Shown piece after piece: positions 42,655-53,604 of a stretch of DNA of 64,000 bases. The notes beneath the pieces are model-generated. The model was not told the DNA's origin and did no database searches. It was given only the letters and a program-made list of their open reading frames with translations. The position numbers and the translations under genes are program-made. This DNA is from Cristatella mucedo (Eukaryota; Bryozoa; Phylactolaemata; Cristatellidae): assembly GCA_009760855.2 (NCBI GenBank), contig WPIO01000010.1, forward strand, positions 2,135,001 through 2,199,000, read 5' to 3'. Position 1 is the first letter of the stretch. The number at the start of each line of letters is the position of its first letter.

Positions 42655-44090
42655 CCTCGTTAGAAGCCGGCTACCAACTTTTATACTTCAGGAGCCGCCG
42701 ATAATATTTAAGCAACACCATAAGCTGATCGCTGCGGAATGTTTCGCACTCAGGAGCTCGCCGGTAATGCTAGCTAACTATGCCGGAAATTACCTGAGGT
42801 GACCCTAACGACTCGCTGGCGTCGCTACATAAAACCGGTCGCCACGAAATGCCTTGCCCCACCGACCGCTATAAACCAGCCCGAGAATCCCTTCAGTTGA
42901 CTTGAGGTCAGAAATCCTATCAAGGTCAGCGAGGATAGTCGCAGGCAATGCCGACCGCCTGAAGACCCCATATCCTCGACAGCCCCTTCGTTATCTCTTC
43001 GGATCGATCTCAATCGGGTTAATCGTTATCATAGCAGTCCGAAAGTCAATCGCCATCTACTACGTCCTTTGGAGGGTGAGTGGTCAAAAAGCATCTCTCC
43101 AGTCGTCCACGACAGACCCACTGAAACTTGACACCAAGTTGGCAGAGGAAATTTGGCAGAGTTACCCCTAAAAAACTTCCAAAAGTGTTCTTTCGTTTTC
43201 CATTAGAAGACTTTTCCGCTGCTTATTTGCCGCACCCCAAAGTCATTCGGCCAGCTAATCAGAAAACATTTTAGCAAAATGTCGCCGCCACCATCGAGCC
43301 GCCGAACGCACACCGAAGGCCGTGCTTCGCTACTTAATAGACCGAAGGCGGGTTTGGGTCCACAGCAGAAAGCAACGCGTATGCATCCACAAAATTCACG
43401 TTTGTCACGAGCGAAAAACGCAATGCAATGCGAACTACGTCAAACTTTTACGGCTCACTTGATGCGTCTTCAATAGCGGGTGAAGGTACTTGCTGTCGCT
43501 GTGGCTAATAGGTGCAAACCTCCGAAATCAAGACATAACTTGATAAGTGACGTTGGCCGTAGAAGTTGTTCTGCATTGAGCTGCTGGTAAAAATAGGCTT
43601 CGTAACGGTGGCCATTTCGAATCTGAGCCCAAGCAGCAAAGCATGGGCACCGGAAGCGAGCTGCCGCCGGAAGCGTGGACACGATTCCGAAGCTTTGCCG
43701 TCAGAATTGACAGACCGAAACTACGGCGGTTCTGTGCCCAGGAGCGCAAGTAAATACTCCGGAACTAGTGATTGACGGGAGCTATCATCGGTAGGAGCTG
43801 GCTGATTATCAAATCGGATGCCCTTATGAAGGATCAAAGTCAAAGTGTTATACACAAGCTTCCGAATAGCCATAATCTAGGAACTGCAAATGAACTCTGG
43901 CTACTGTCATAATCCGGTCTGATTAGCCGGCTTGTCAATACAGTAGGACGGCGAGTAACCCTACTACAGCGTTCTGCGGCTGCATTTCAGCGACGTGACA
44001 ATAATTCAGCTAAAATGGTAAGATAATAACTCTTCGAAGAAGGGCAAAAAGACACATACAACTAGCACTTCGATTGACAGACTTCATGGT
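42655..44090. other. No recognisable gene
   Basis: Short open frames only. No element signature until the LINE-1f tail at 44095. Confidence 0.55.
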
Positions 44091-44094
44091 GATA

Positions 44095-44165
44095 ATAATA
44101 CTAATAAATTTTTAGAGCGTCCCGAGAATTTATTCTCATTCTAGGCACTTTATATGTGCTGGAAA
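44095..44165 (-). mobile_element. LINE-1f 3' stub, inverted
   Basis: ataataatactaata tail, then agcgtcccgagaatttattc and taggcactttatatgtgctg: the reverse complement of the LINE-1f hairpin in decayed form. It abuts the plus-strand copy that follows. Confidence 0.7.
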
Positions 44166-44199
44166 TGACGCTCGTTCGAATTATTAGCGTTATATAAGC

Positions 44200-46085
44200 A
44201 TTGCTGAATCGCTGCTCGATTCCTTCCACCACCTCAATGTCGAAGTTCAAGCAGGTCACAAGTAATTTCGTCCAGAAGTTCATATCACAATCGAAAAAGG
44301 CAAGTCCTTTGGGCCCTATTCCCACTGTACTGCTCTTACGTTGCATTGATCAGCAGCTGCCATGCATAACTAACACCATTAATATGTAATTGGCCTCAGG
44401 TCATGTCCCAGCACCTTTCAAAAAAGCTGCAGTCAGGCCACTACTCAAGAAAGCATCACTAGCCCAAGAGAACTTAAGCAACTACCACCCAGTCTCCCTT
44501 CTACCATTCATATCAAAGACAGTGGAACGAGACGTGGCAGACCAGCTCAAGTCATGTAATGAAACTTCAAACCTTGCCAGTAAATTCCAGTCGGGCTTTT
44601 AATCACTCAACAGAGTCAGCATTGCTTCGGGTGTAAAATGGCCTAATTAGGAATACAGACATAGGTAGAGTATCTCTGATTGTTTTGCTCGATCTTTTGA
44701 CCGCTTTTGATGCTATCGATCACCAAGTCCTTCTTTAGCACCTCTCGTCTCGCCTGGGCATCATCGACACTGCTCTGAAATTATTCAGGTCCTATCTCAG
44801 TGGGACAATCCAGAGTATTGATGCGAATGGACTACGGTCATCCGAGGCACCACTGAAATATCGGATAGCTTCGGGCTGAGTACTAGGTCCGGTTCTCTTC
44901 AAAGTTTATACTCTCTCTCTCTCTCTTTCTCTCTCTCTATCTCTCTCTCTGTTGCCGATGGGATTGCCAAGCACAATCTAGGCTTTCACTTTTATGCGGA
45001 TGACACTCGGTTGCACCTTTGCTTTGATCTCTCCCAGCCCTCGAGCATGTCGAGTTCTCTCAACTCCCTTGCTGCGTTGATCCCTTGATGCATTGATGAC
45101 ATCTGTACACGGATGGCAGCGAATTTTTGAAAATTAAATGATGACAAAACCAACTTACTAATTTTGGGCAAACCGAGTGTGATTACGAAATTAGAAAGGC
45201 TGACGCTTAAAACCGGCTCTGTTATCATATCTCCTGTTCAATCTGCAAGAAATCTAGTTTTCGTGTTCGAAAGTGACCTTTCATTGGACGACCACATCAG
45301 TGACACGGTCAAGTATGCCTACTTTCAGCTACATGACATTGCTAAAATTCGATCTTGTTTAGTCAGGGATGCCACATAAAATTGGTCCATGCATTTGTGA
45401 CTTCCCGTCTTGACTTCTGTAACTCACTGCTTGCTGGCCTATGGGCATGTGCAATCAGGCCGCGATAGCTGGTGCAAAACTCTAAAGCTAGGTTTGTCTG
45501 GTGTGAGATTCGCAGTTGCCACATCCCACCACTTCTCGCCGACCTGCACTGGCTACCAGTCAAGCAACGGATCAACTTCAAGGTTGTGTCGCTCACTTTT
45601 AGGTTCCTTCATTATTTGGCTCCAGCTTGCCTATCAGATCTACTCACTCACCAGGCCAAGAATCGTACCATCAGCTTTTCGGAAACTGTTTACCTATACC
45701 TCGTACAAACCTTAAATCCTTTGGAGACCGTGCATTTAGTTGGTATGCTCCCAAAGCCTGGAACTCACTCTCGACTTGCATTACGACATCCCATGACTTG
45801 ACACTGTTAAAAAAAGAATGTAAGCGCATCTATTTATGACAGCGTTTAGTGGGTCCATGTGATTTGTCCTTTATGTCCTTATGCGGGCTGACACTGCATG
45901 CTGCCACTAACCACACTTGCATGCTGACCCTGTGTATGTCACCCCTTACCATGTTATTAATGTTGTTTATCATGCATGATACCACGAACTATTCGATCGT
46001 GTTTTTTGCAGCAAATGTAAAGCGCCTATAAAGAGATTGAGTTCTCTGAGAGTGCTTTATCAAGTGTTATATTAACATTATTATA
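44200..46085 (+). mobile_element. LINE-1f, long copy with RT domain
   Basis: From 5' to 3': LASGHVPAPFKKAAVRPLLK (about 44390) and NYHPVSLLPFISK, the RT entry motif (about 44480). Then DLLTAFDAIDHQVL-like sequence (about 44690), and YADD at 44993-45004 in FHFYADDTRL. Then FVTSRLDFCNSLLAGL-like (about 45395), HIPPLLADLHWLPVKQRINF (about 45520), SLTFRFLHYLAPACLSDLL and APKAWNSLSTCITTSHD (about 45745). The 3' UTR has the catgctgccactaaccacac motif. The end is gtaaagcgcctataaagaga, gttctctgagagtgcttt and an ATT-type tail. Frameshifts, stops and a CT expansion at 44909-44950 break the frame. Confidence 0.88.
44909..44950. repeat. CT microsatellite within the LINE-1f RT domain
   Basis: Sits between VLGP(V)LF.VYT and the YADD motif. 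The nested copy at 8158-10205 has a non-repetitive tatactccctct at the same place. It appears to be an expansion of a short native CT seed. Confidence 0.85.
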
Positions 46086-46089
46086 ATTA

Positions 46090-46265
46090 CTTTTATTAGT
46101 GGTAGACTACTCAACGACAACAAGCACAACATGGTTAGAGGTGACATGAACAGCGTCAGCAGGGGATTGTGGTTAGAGGCAGCATGCACAGTGTCAGCAA
46201 GTATAACCACGTAAAGGAGGAACCTCATAGACACACTAAACGCTGTGATAAATAGATGCTTCGGT
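46090..46265 (-). mobile_element. LINE-1f 3' UTR fragment, inverted
   Basis: Plus-strand motifs atggttagaggtgacatgaa, gtggttagaggcagcatgca, cagtgtcagcaagtataacc and cgtaaaggagg are the reverse complement of the LINE-1f 3' UTR. It lies tail to tail with the copy ending at 46085. Confidence 0.75.
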
Positions 46266-46315
46266 GATCGAGGGTGATCGAGGTTTGCATATTCTGCGTG
46301 CGGTAGCATCAAGGT

Positions 46316-46462
46316 TGCCGAGCTGGTTTGGTCTAGCGGTTAAGGTCCTCGCCCCGACCAAGGTCTGACTGAGGTCATGAGCTCGAGCCCCGAGGCATAT
46401 GTGAAGCGCCTGAATAGAGATTAAGTTCTCTTGGGGCGCTATATAAATAAATTATATATAAT
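46316..46462 (+). mobile_element. SINE-B, best copy
   Basis: The tRNA-like head has an A box, tggtctagcggttaagg, and a B-box-like gagctcgagcccc. It is followed by gcatatgtgaagcgcctgaa, tagagattaagttctcttgg, ggcgctatataaataaatt. From gaagcgcc onward the sequence is the LINE-1f 3' hairpin. This layout (Pol III head, LINE-derived tail) is that of a SINE mobilised by its partner LINE. Confidence 0.88.
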
Positions 46463-46469
46463 AATATAT

Positions 46470-47390
46470 TAAGGATGCTTTGAAGGAAGCCATGAAAGTG
46501 TGTTTTACTTTAGGCATTGCCTGCATGCTTCAGTTAAATCATTCACTAACGCGCCTGTAGAATCATCTCAGTGTGCACAGGGTCTCAGCAATTGCTTTTA
46601 ATTGCTTGGAACATGTTTTACTAATCCACAGAATGAGCGTCGTGTATCTTCGATCGTGATTATGGCCATGCGACTTGCCCAGACGTTCAGAGAGAAGCAG
46701 GAATAGACAGTTCAGAAACGTTCAGAGTCGACGTAGAATAGTGTTATAAGTTTGTGAGAACGAGAGGAGAAGAGCAGGCGAAGAGTGCCAGCGAATGGGG
46801 AAAGAGTGACACAGTACGAGTGAGATAAAAGGAGAAAGACCGGGCGAGTGAGTGGGTTGAGATGGAAGATAAAGTGACGGCGGCTATTGACTGACGGATA
46901 CGGTACGTACATATCTGCCTGGCCATCCCACGCTAGTATGCCAACCGTGTTTAGTCGGTGCCAAAGCGGCGGATGCTGTGAGCACGGGCGGTGAGAGGAG
47001 CGACGTACCGCCGCTCTTTGTCAGCAGGGTCTGCACTCGGACATCTTGAGGCGGCTAGCTCCCACCCCCGACCACAAAAGTGGCACGCCGAGCAGGCAAG
47101 TTCCTGCAGTCCGAGAGAGGCCACTCACGGTCAACGTTCAACTTGCCTTGGAGAATTCCCCGTTAACGCCTATGTCGGCAGACCCACGTGCGGTATCTTA
47201 CCCCTCCACCCCTGCAGCCGATGTTGGGCATTAGGGACCGGCAACGTTAGCCCACAAACCGCAAGACAGATTCGCCGGGCGTCCGGTACTCTTACTGTAT
47301 TGAATGGTCATTTGACCAGCTGCTCAGCAACCTGATTCTGCAAACCGCCTCGACCCAGTCAATCGTAGGAACTCGGCTCTCTTCCTTTAT
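46470..47390. other. No recognisable gene
   Basis: The plus-strand frame at 46991-47335 has no domain. No element signature is seen. Confidence 0.55.
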
Positions 47391-47394
47391 TAAT

Positions 47395-47560
47395 TTAAGT
47401 AAATAAATACATAATTCATTCACATAAACCCCCGAGAGAACTTATTCTCTATTCACATATGTCACGTAGCTCGAGCCCACGACCTCGGCCGCAAAATTAA
47501 TTCACTTTGACCTTGGTCTGGGTGAGCACCCTAACCGCTGGGCCAAACCCGTGCGACTTT
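47395..47560 (-). mobile_element. SINE-B
   Basis: On the minus strand: tttggcccagcggttagggt (A box), cagaccaaggtcaaagtga, gaggtcgtgggctcgagc (B box), then catatgtgaatagagaat, agttctctcgggggtt and an atttatttact tail. The aagcgcc half of the hairpin is deleted. Confidence 0.82.
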
Positions 47561-47977
47561 GACTTGCATTCTCCGTATCGCACGACTCACCAGACTTTGT
47601 TTTATTCTTGGCTTCTGCTGCCGGGGTTGATGCAGCAATCGATCGTGCCGTGATCTTCGCCGCTCGTGCTCGTGCTCGCCGCTCGTGCTGCAAGGAGAAA
47701 AAGAGAATAGCAAATCGAGCTCTACTCAAGCGCTGAGCTCACGAACCCAACGCTCCGCTACCACCCAGCGACCATGCACTGGAGCATCGATCTCAAGTTA
47801 CCTGAACCCTGACACATTTTTTAGGTTACCAACCTAGTTCAAATGCTGACATAGTGTTCGACTATTTGCCGAGATGCATGCCTAAGCAGTTGGGAACTAA
47901 ACGAACTGCGAACCCTGTCTTAGCTCAGACATGAAATCTGAACTTTGGTGGCGTACACTTGTGTAACGACAACCATT

Positions 47978-48232
47978 CTCGTGCTGCCGACTGTGGCTCA
48001 TCCTTTTCAGCAGTCCTGAGCTGCTACTTCCGTGCTACTCACTACCTCAACTGCTCTCCTGACTCTACTATGCTTCCCACTTTTTTTGTTGCGTGAGATG
48101 AAAGTCTGTTGGCTACCGAATGCGTACCGACAGCCGCTTAGGCTGAGAGTGCGCTACATAGAAGTTCCCTGCGTAACACCCACATAGTCATTATGGCTTT
48201 GTGGAGTTACAGGCGGAGATACGATGCATCAC
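47978..48232 (+). mobile_element. LINE-2f 3' end fragment
   Basis: Matches 15.33-15.58 kb closely: gctgccgactgtggctcatc, cttttcagcagtcctgagct, actacctcaactgctctcct, gttgcgtgagatgaaagtct, accgaatgcgtaccgacagc, gcgtaacacccacat, tttgtggagttacaggcgg. The tail is a tgcatcacatt remnant. Confidence 0.88.
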
Positions 48233-48639
48233 ATTTTCGGTGCATACGACCATCCCGGTGGATGTAACGTTACGAAAGTAAAAGACAACTTAGTCTGAGG
48301 ACATTACTGTCCGTCGAGTAACGGCCAATCCGTGCAGAAGCTCGCCACTGTAGCCGTGATTCTGATCGGATTGGTGGACAGGTGGACAGCTTTGCTGGGC
48401 ACTTCAATGCAAATGCCGCTGAACCTGTAGCTCCGATGCTCCACTTACTTCCTAAATTGGAAAATGTCCTCATTCTTTCAACCATTGATCAAGTTACTTG
48501 AAAGTAAAGTTTTGCTCGGTTAATTCAGCCACCTTATTTACATTAGATTATCCGCAGCAACTGCTGCAGAACTCGAACCCGAGACCCCGGGTGAAGTGTC
48601 AGCACCACGCCCCTGGACTAACACGGCTAAATAAGCTAA

Positions 48640-48775
48640 TTATTAGCCTATATAGCCGTATGGGCATTGCAACATTATCTATCATTGATGGCTGTATGAC
48701 GACGGCGTAGCCGCTAACACGTCGTCGTACAGTCAATAATGATAATACTACTATGCCCGTAGCAGGAAGAATGTT
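48640..48775. repeat. Imperfect inverted repeat (foldback)
   Basis: The left arm at about 48655-48705 (cgtatgggcattgc ... tcattgatggctgtatgacgacg) pairs with the right arm at about 48718-48764 (cgtcgtcgtacagtcaataatga ... tactatgcccgtag). A 12-16-base loop separates them. Several indels and mismatches are present. No coding capacity; it could be a MITE-like foldback element. Confidence 0.7.
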
Positions 48776-49014
48776 AATTGTATACATCTAACAGGCACGC
48801 CCGGGCATATCGTTGCTTACCCACCCCTAAAAGCCTCGATAACCTGAAAATATGGAGTCACTGAAAAATCGAAAAGGCATACACGAAAAAGTAAGCATTT
48901 TGATATGATGTTCACTGTCAGTTCTCTGACTCTGGCCAATGCCACAGCTAAACACATTCTTGGAATTGGTTCCTCCGCCGACGACGTTCAGCCCAACCTA
49001 TCGTCGGATCCTCA

Positions 49015-49375
49015 TAATAATAATAACAACACACATGATAAAGCGCCCTCGGATAACTAAATATCTTTCCATGTGCTTTGCATTTGCTGCAAAGGAAGCA
49101 CGATGTATTGTTTAATGGTAGCATGTTCGATAAATAACAAGACTATCATGGTTAGGGGTGACATGCACAGGGTCAGCATGCAAGTGTGGTTAGTGGCAGC
49201 ATGCACAGTGTAGTGCACACATAAGCACATAAAGGACGAATTACGGGGATCCAATAAATGCTGTGATAACTAGGAGCATTTTTAACTTCTTTTTAAACGT
49301 CATCAAGTCAGGGGATGTCGTGACGGAAGTCGGGAGTGAGTTCCAGGCTTTGGGATCATACGAACTAAATATAAG
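49015..49375 (-). mobile_element. LINE-1f 3' segment of a rearranged insertion
   Basis: aataataataacaac tail, gataaagcgccctcggataa, atttgctgcaaaggaagcac, ggggtgacatgcacagggtc. The coding 3' end (KPGTHSRLPSRHPLT in one frame) is on the minus strand. It joins at about 49375 a plus-strand RT segment of the same family. Confidence 0.85.
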
Positions 49376-49379
49376 CTCG

Positions 49380-49740
49380 GCTCTGCTTCCGATTCACTTG
49401 ATTCACTCGCATTGACGACATTCGCACTTGGATGACTTCCGATTTCCCGAAGTGTAACGCTTATAAGATCTGCATGATAGTTTTCGGGGGCATGCCTAGT
49501 GTCAGCCGAAAATTGGAATACGGCACCCTTAAGATTGGTACAGCTTGCATCACTCCAGTAATGTCCACCCGTAGTCTGGATTTGCTGTTCCAAAACACCT
49601 TGATATTAGACGAGCACATTGAAGCTGCTGTAAGATCATCCTACTTTTTGCTGTGGAACATTACCAAAATCAGAGCTTTCTTAGACAAGAGCGGCACGGG
49701 CGAACAAGCTCGCACGTGTTTGACATCGTCTCGAGATTAA
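49380..49740 (+). mobile_element. LINE-1f RT segment, inverted relative to the 3' segment
   Basis: Encodes DDIRTWM, then 'IGTACITPVMSTRSLDLLFQ' and LILDEHIEAAVRSSYFLLWN. This is the region just after YADD in LINE-1f. It has no tail of its own. Its inverted position next to the tail-bearing segment is the usual outcome of twin priming. Confidence 0.75.
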
Positions 49741-49744
49741 TGCA

Positions 49745-50625
49745 CTTCCCTGTATTCGGTACTCTTGGCCTTTGTCCTTAACCGTTTAAAATTGGTGCGA
49801 AGCTCAGCAGCTTGTCTGATGGGCTGTCAGCAGTGTAGCTGTCACATCTCTTAACTTATGTCACAGCTTCACTAGATCTCTATTGAGCATGGAATCTACT
49901 CTAAGATCTACTCCCTCTTGCCTATAGGTTGTTTCAATCATCCACGTCAGCCTCGCTATTCAATCGCATTTCTCCTCCACTGTGCTTTTGCACCACCTTT
50001 TAGATTTATTAGCCCTTCAGGAAAGATTTAGTACCCCTTCGAGAGTAAAAAGGTTGCTTAATATAGCCTGCCAATACAAGATAGCAAGATGAATGGACAA
50101 CGCAATTATGTGCATTTGTTAGCCCCTCGAAGATTTCCCTTTCCCTCATTTCTCCGAGAATGATCGAAATGTTTCGGATTTATTTTAAAACGCTTAATGG
50201 CTCGAAGAGAATTTTAGAAGGCTCGCGGGAGTATCGAACAAGCGAAAGGACAGTAGCTGAGATAGAGCAATCGGACGGATATAGTTACTGATAGGTCTTT
50301 TCTATTAGGAGGGGTTTCTAAATATACGGTTGTTAGGATCTCTTTCTCATTTCACGATAATGAAGATGAAGCACACAGACAGTCTCCGGATGCCATCAAT
50401 TAAGACCACCATATTAAGTCCTTTGCTTGCCTCTGCCACAGGTGAGCTTATTTACAAATTCTTCATAGCGGCTTTCCATCAGGAGCTCCGTAAATCTATA
50501 TCAGCCACCTTGACCCTCATATTTCCATTCCTTCCTCTTCCTTGCATGCCCAATTCTCATTCTCATTACCATCTTTGGTTTCCGTATCTGATTCAGAGGT
50601 GAGAGCATGTGGGAGAGCGAGAGGA
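49745..50625. other. No recognisable gene
   Basis: AT-rich, with short open frames. The frame at 50330-50602 has no domain. Confidence 0.55.
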
Positions 50626-50627
50626 AG

Positions 50628-50760
50628 AGCGTGAGAGAGATAGAGAGAGAGAGAGAACTAGAGAGAGAGGGGAGAGAGAGAGAGGGAAGGTAGTAAGAAA
50701 GTGAGTGATAAGGGCGTGAAAGGGGGAGAAAGAGAAAGAGAAATGGTGAGAGAGACACAC
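50628..50760. repeat. AG-rich imperfect microsatellite
   Basis: Purine tract of GAGAGA, GAGAAAGAG and GTGAGAGAG units, ending in gagacacacacacc. Confidence 0.9.
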
Positions 50761-50835
50761 ACACCACAGCCATCATAGTTCTTTTTTATGCATTCGTACA
50801 ACTGCTCCACCACAAAGCTTATGCCACGTAGTGAC

Positions 50836-51560
50836 AATAATAATAACAATAATAATCCATGTAATAGAGTCGTAAGATTATAATATCTTTTTCTAGGCAC
50901 TTTATACATGCTGACAAGGAAGCTTGTCCATTGTCCAATGATATCATGCATTGTGTCAGCAGTACAAGCTCACGAAGAACATTTCATACGACAGAGCAGA
51001 TGCTTTGAAGAACATGCGGGCTTTTAACTTCTTTATAAATGCCGTAACGGCAGTTGATGTCATGAAGTCAGTCGGAAGTGATCTCCAGGTTTTAAGAACA
51101 TATTAACTGAAGGCATGCAATGCGAAACCTGATTAAGGAGTATTTCGTGGCATTCGACAGCGGAAGTATCTACATTGAGGCTTCGCAGTCAGTGATGGCA
51201 GCAAAAAGCGGCCATCGTGCGACTGCAAGCAATGAGCTGCAGCCGACATTACCTCTCTTGACGGGAGCTGGAGGACCCTAAAGGTGAGGAACGGAAACTC
51301 AGAGTTGATATGCTCCTTGTGGGGTAGCCATTCAGGGCCTTTATGATGCGGTTTAATGTGGCAGCTATGACTCTCCCGATAGATAAGCCTAGCTGCAAAT
51401 TATGCACCAAATGTAGGCGTCTTGTTGCAAAAAGTCAGGAACGCGTGTAATTACTAAACACGTGAAAAAAGTCTACACAGAATTTCACAAATGCATGGAC
51501 CAGCTTAACTGTGTGTGATATCCTTTCATGAGCAGACCAAAATGTTTGCAACTGTAGGCA
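50836..51560 (-). mobile_element. LINE-1f 3' part
   Basis: Tail aataataataacaataataa, a decayed hairpin (cgtaagattataatat...tctaggcactttatac), then an old 3' coding end. Blocks such as cttctttataaatgccgtaa, gtcggaagtgatctccagg, gataagcctagctgcaaat and cacaaatgcatggacc line up with 56.70-57.17 kb. It is more diverged than the other copies. Confidence 0.75.
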
Positions 51561-51611
51561 AAGGTCACACTTTTGGAATAGAACACATATACTGTATAGC
51601 ATCAACTGAAG

Positions 51612-51780
51612 ATATGCTAAGCCGTGAAGGTGGCTGCTTCCACGACCTCAGGACCGAGGTCGTGGGTTCGATTTCTGCGGTGGGCAATCCTTTATCTCAA
51701 CCGCAAGCAGTGGTGAAAGCCGTAAAGGCTCTTCTGTCGCTATACAAAAAGAGGCTGTTTAATCAGCTAGGATTTTTTTG
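51612..51780 (+). mobile_element. SINE-A
   Basis: A-box region degraded (gctaagccgtgaaggtgg). B box gggttcgatttc at about 51664. Body gtgggcaatcctttat, gtggtgaaagccgtaaagg and the 3' motif cttctgtcgctatacaaaaa, gaggctgtttaatcagctag, gattttttt. The 3' half is almost identical to the copy at 55774-55950. Confidence 0.88.
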
Positions 51781-51897
51781 GATTGTGGCCATTTTGGGGA
51801 TACGGCTTTTCAATTTATGGATAACACTAGGTTTGCCCATAAAAAGTACATTGGTCACATACTCATTTAAGACATTTGGTTGATATCCCAGCACAAA

Positions 51898-52350
51898 CAT
51901 AATAATGATAACAATAATTCACTTGATAAAGCGCCCTCAGAGAACTTAATCTCTCTCTAGGCGCTTTACATTTGCTGCAAAGTGAAATGCAATTGAATGG
52001 TAAGTAAAATCATGCTTGAAAAACAAACAAAATAAATAATATGGTTAGGGGTGACATGCACAGGGTCAGCATGCAAATGTGGTTAGTGGCAGCATGCACA
52101 GTGTCAGCACGCATAAGCACATAAAGGACGAATCACAGGGACCGGCTAAATACTGTCCTAAATAGGTGTGTTTTTAGGTTCCTTTTAAATGTGGTCAGGT
52201 CAGGGGATGTTCTGACGCAGGTCGGGAGGGAGTTCCAGACAAACATCAATAACACTTGCTGGCACGGAGTTTTTGACAGAGTTGAACGTGTTGAAATGTA
52301 GGAAGGGACCAAAATGAAGTCCCAGATTGTGTCTGATAACAATGTCGGCA
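51898..52350 (-). mobile_element. LINE-1f, internally deleted copy
   Basis: Tail ataatgataacaataat, a near-perfect hairpin and a full 3' UTR with the ggtgacatgcacagggtcag motif. The minus strand then encodes WNSLPTCVRTSPDLTTFKRN. Upstream it jumps directly to a 'SDTIWDFIL' shadow of the HNLGFHFYAD region, so several hundred bases are missing. Confidence 0.82.
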
Positions 52351-52985
52351 AAAGAGAGAGCTTACGTTGTCATAAGAAGTGGATTGCCTGTCGTGAGCGT
52401 CGCAGTTGCCACATCACACCACTTCTCACCGACCTGCACTGGCTACCAGTCAAGCAATGGATTGACTTCAAGGTTTGGTCGCTCACTTTTAGGTCACTTC
52501 ATTCTTTGGCTCCAGCCTATCTCTCAGATGTACTCCCCCACCAGGCCAAGCATCGTACCACCCGCTTTTCGGAATCCAACAGTCTACCAATACCTCGTAC
52601 AAACCGCAAATCCTTTGGAGACCGTGCATTTAGTTCGCATGCTCCCAAAGCCTGGAACTCCCTCCCGACTTGCATCAGAGCATCCCCTGACTTGACCACA
52701 TTTAAAAGGAACCTAAAAACACACCTATGTAGGACAGCATTTAGTGGGTCCCTGTGATTCGTCCTTTATGTGCTTGTGTGTGCTACACTATGCATGCTGC
52801 CACTAACCACACTCGCATGCTGACCCTGTGCATGCCTCTCCTAACCATGTTATTCATGCTGTTTGTTTATCAAGCATGATATTCCTCCCCATATAATTAC
52901 ATTTCTTTTTGCAGTCAATGTAAAGCGCCTAGAAAGAAATTGAGTTCTCTGAGGGTGCTTTATCAAGTGCATTATCATTATTATT
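52350..52985 (+). mobile_element. LINE-1f 3' part, well preserved
   Basis: An uninterrupted frame at 52314-52757 encodes HITPLLTDLHWLPVKQWIDF, SLHSLAPAYLSDVLPHQAKH and APKAWNSLPTCIRASPDLTT, to the stop. Then come the 3' UTR, the hairpin gtaaagcgcctagaaagaaa, gttctctgagggtgcttt and an ATT tail. It is head to head with the minus-strand copy on the left. Confidence 0.9.
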
Positions 52986-52987
52986 AT

Positions 52988-53100
52988 TATTATATCTGGG
53001 GCAATTTAAACTTTAAACGGTTCATTGGAGGATTGTTGCCTGTTGACATCAACGCTCAGAAATCTTCTAGTGAAATAGCACCTCACGATTTCAAAGAAAT
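52988..53100 (+). mobile_element. LINE-1f RT fragment
   Basis: Encodes 'GGLLPVDINAQKSSSEIAPH', matching LSGRLQSVDVNGQRSSEE of the nested copy. It lies directly after the ATT tail of the preceding copy. Confidence 0.6.
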
Positions 53101-53159
53101 GCCTCGATGCCAAGATGATATGATAGGGGCTCATGGTAGACTTGAAGATCGATGATAGC

Positions 53160-53600
53160 TCTAGTTGCTGAGAAATCAGCAGAGCTAGTTAAAAGACTCT
53201 ACCTCAGCCAGAATTTCTGTGAGGGTCGTTTTACATCTGTACCAGTACTCACAATGTGAAGAGTTATTAAGCCTGACTGTAATTAGTTATGCTATCAGGG
53301 CGAGAGCGAACATCGTGCTTATTCAGAGGAAGAAATTCATCCAGGACATAGTGCCGCGTTTGAGCATTTAGCCAGTGATGGACAGAGGGTTGAGCAGAGG
53401 GAGTGAAGATTTCCTCGTATGGCATCCATGTCGAAAGTCATAAGACTAGTCGAGTAATAGATTAACTTTGGGGACATTGTGCAAGGGGACACTAAATGCA
53501 GACTATGTAGGATACGCTTGTAGTCAGATGCGTAGAATGAGTGACGAAACAGGAGCAGGTAACACGCAATCGCGGGATAACTGCTGGCAGACATGTTTCG
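53160..53600 (-). mobile_element. Possible LINE endonuclease-region remnant
   Basis: The minus-strand frame at 53337-53594 and the DNA phrase gggcgagagcgaacatcgtgc (compare gggcgagggcgaacag at about 10175) suggest the 5' region of LINE-1f. The match is short. Confidence 0.35.
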
Positions 53601-53604
53601 GTTA

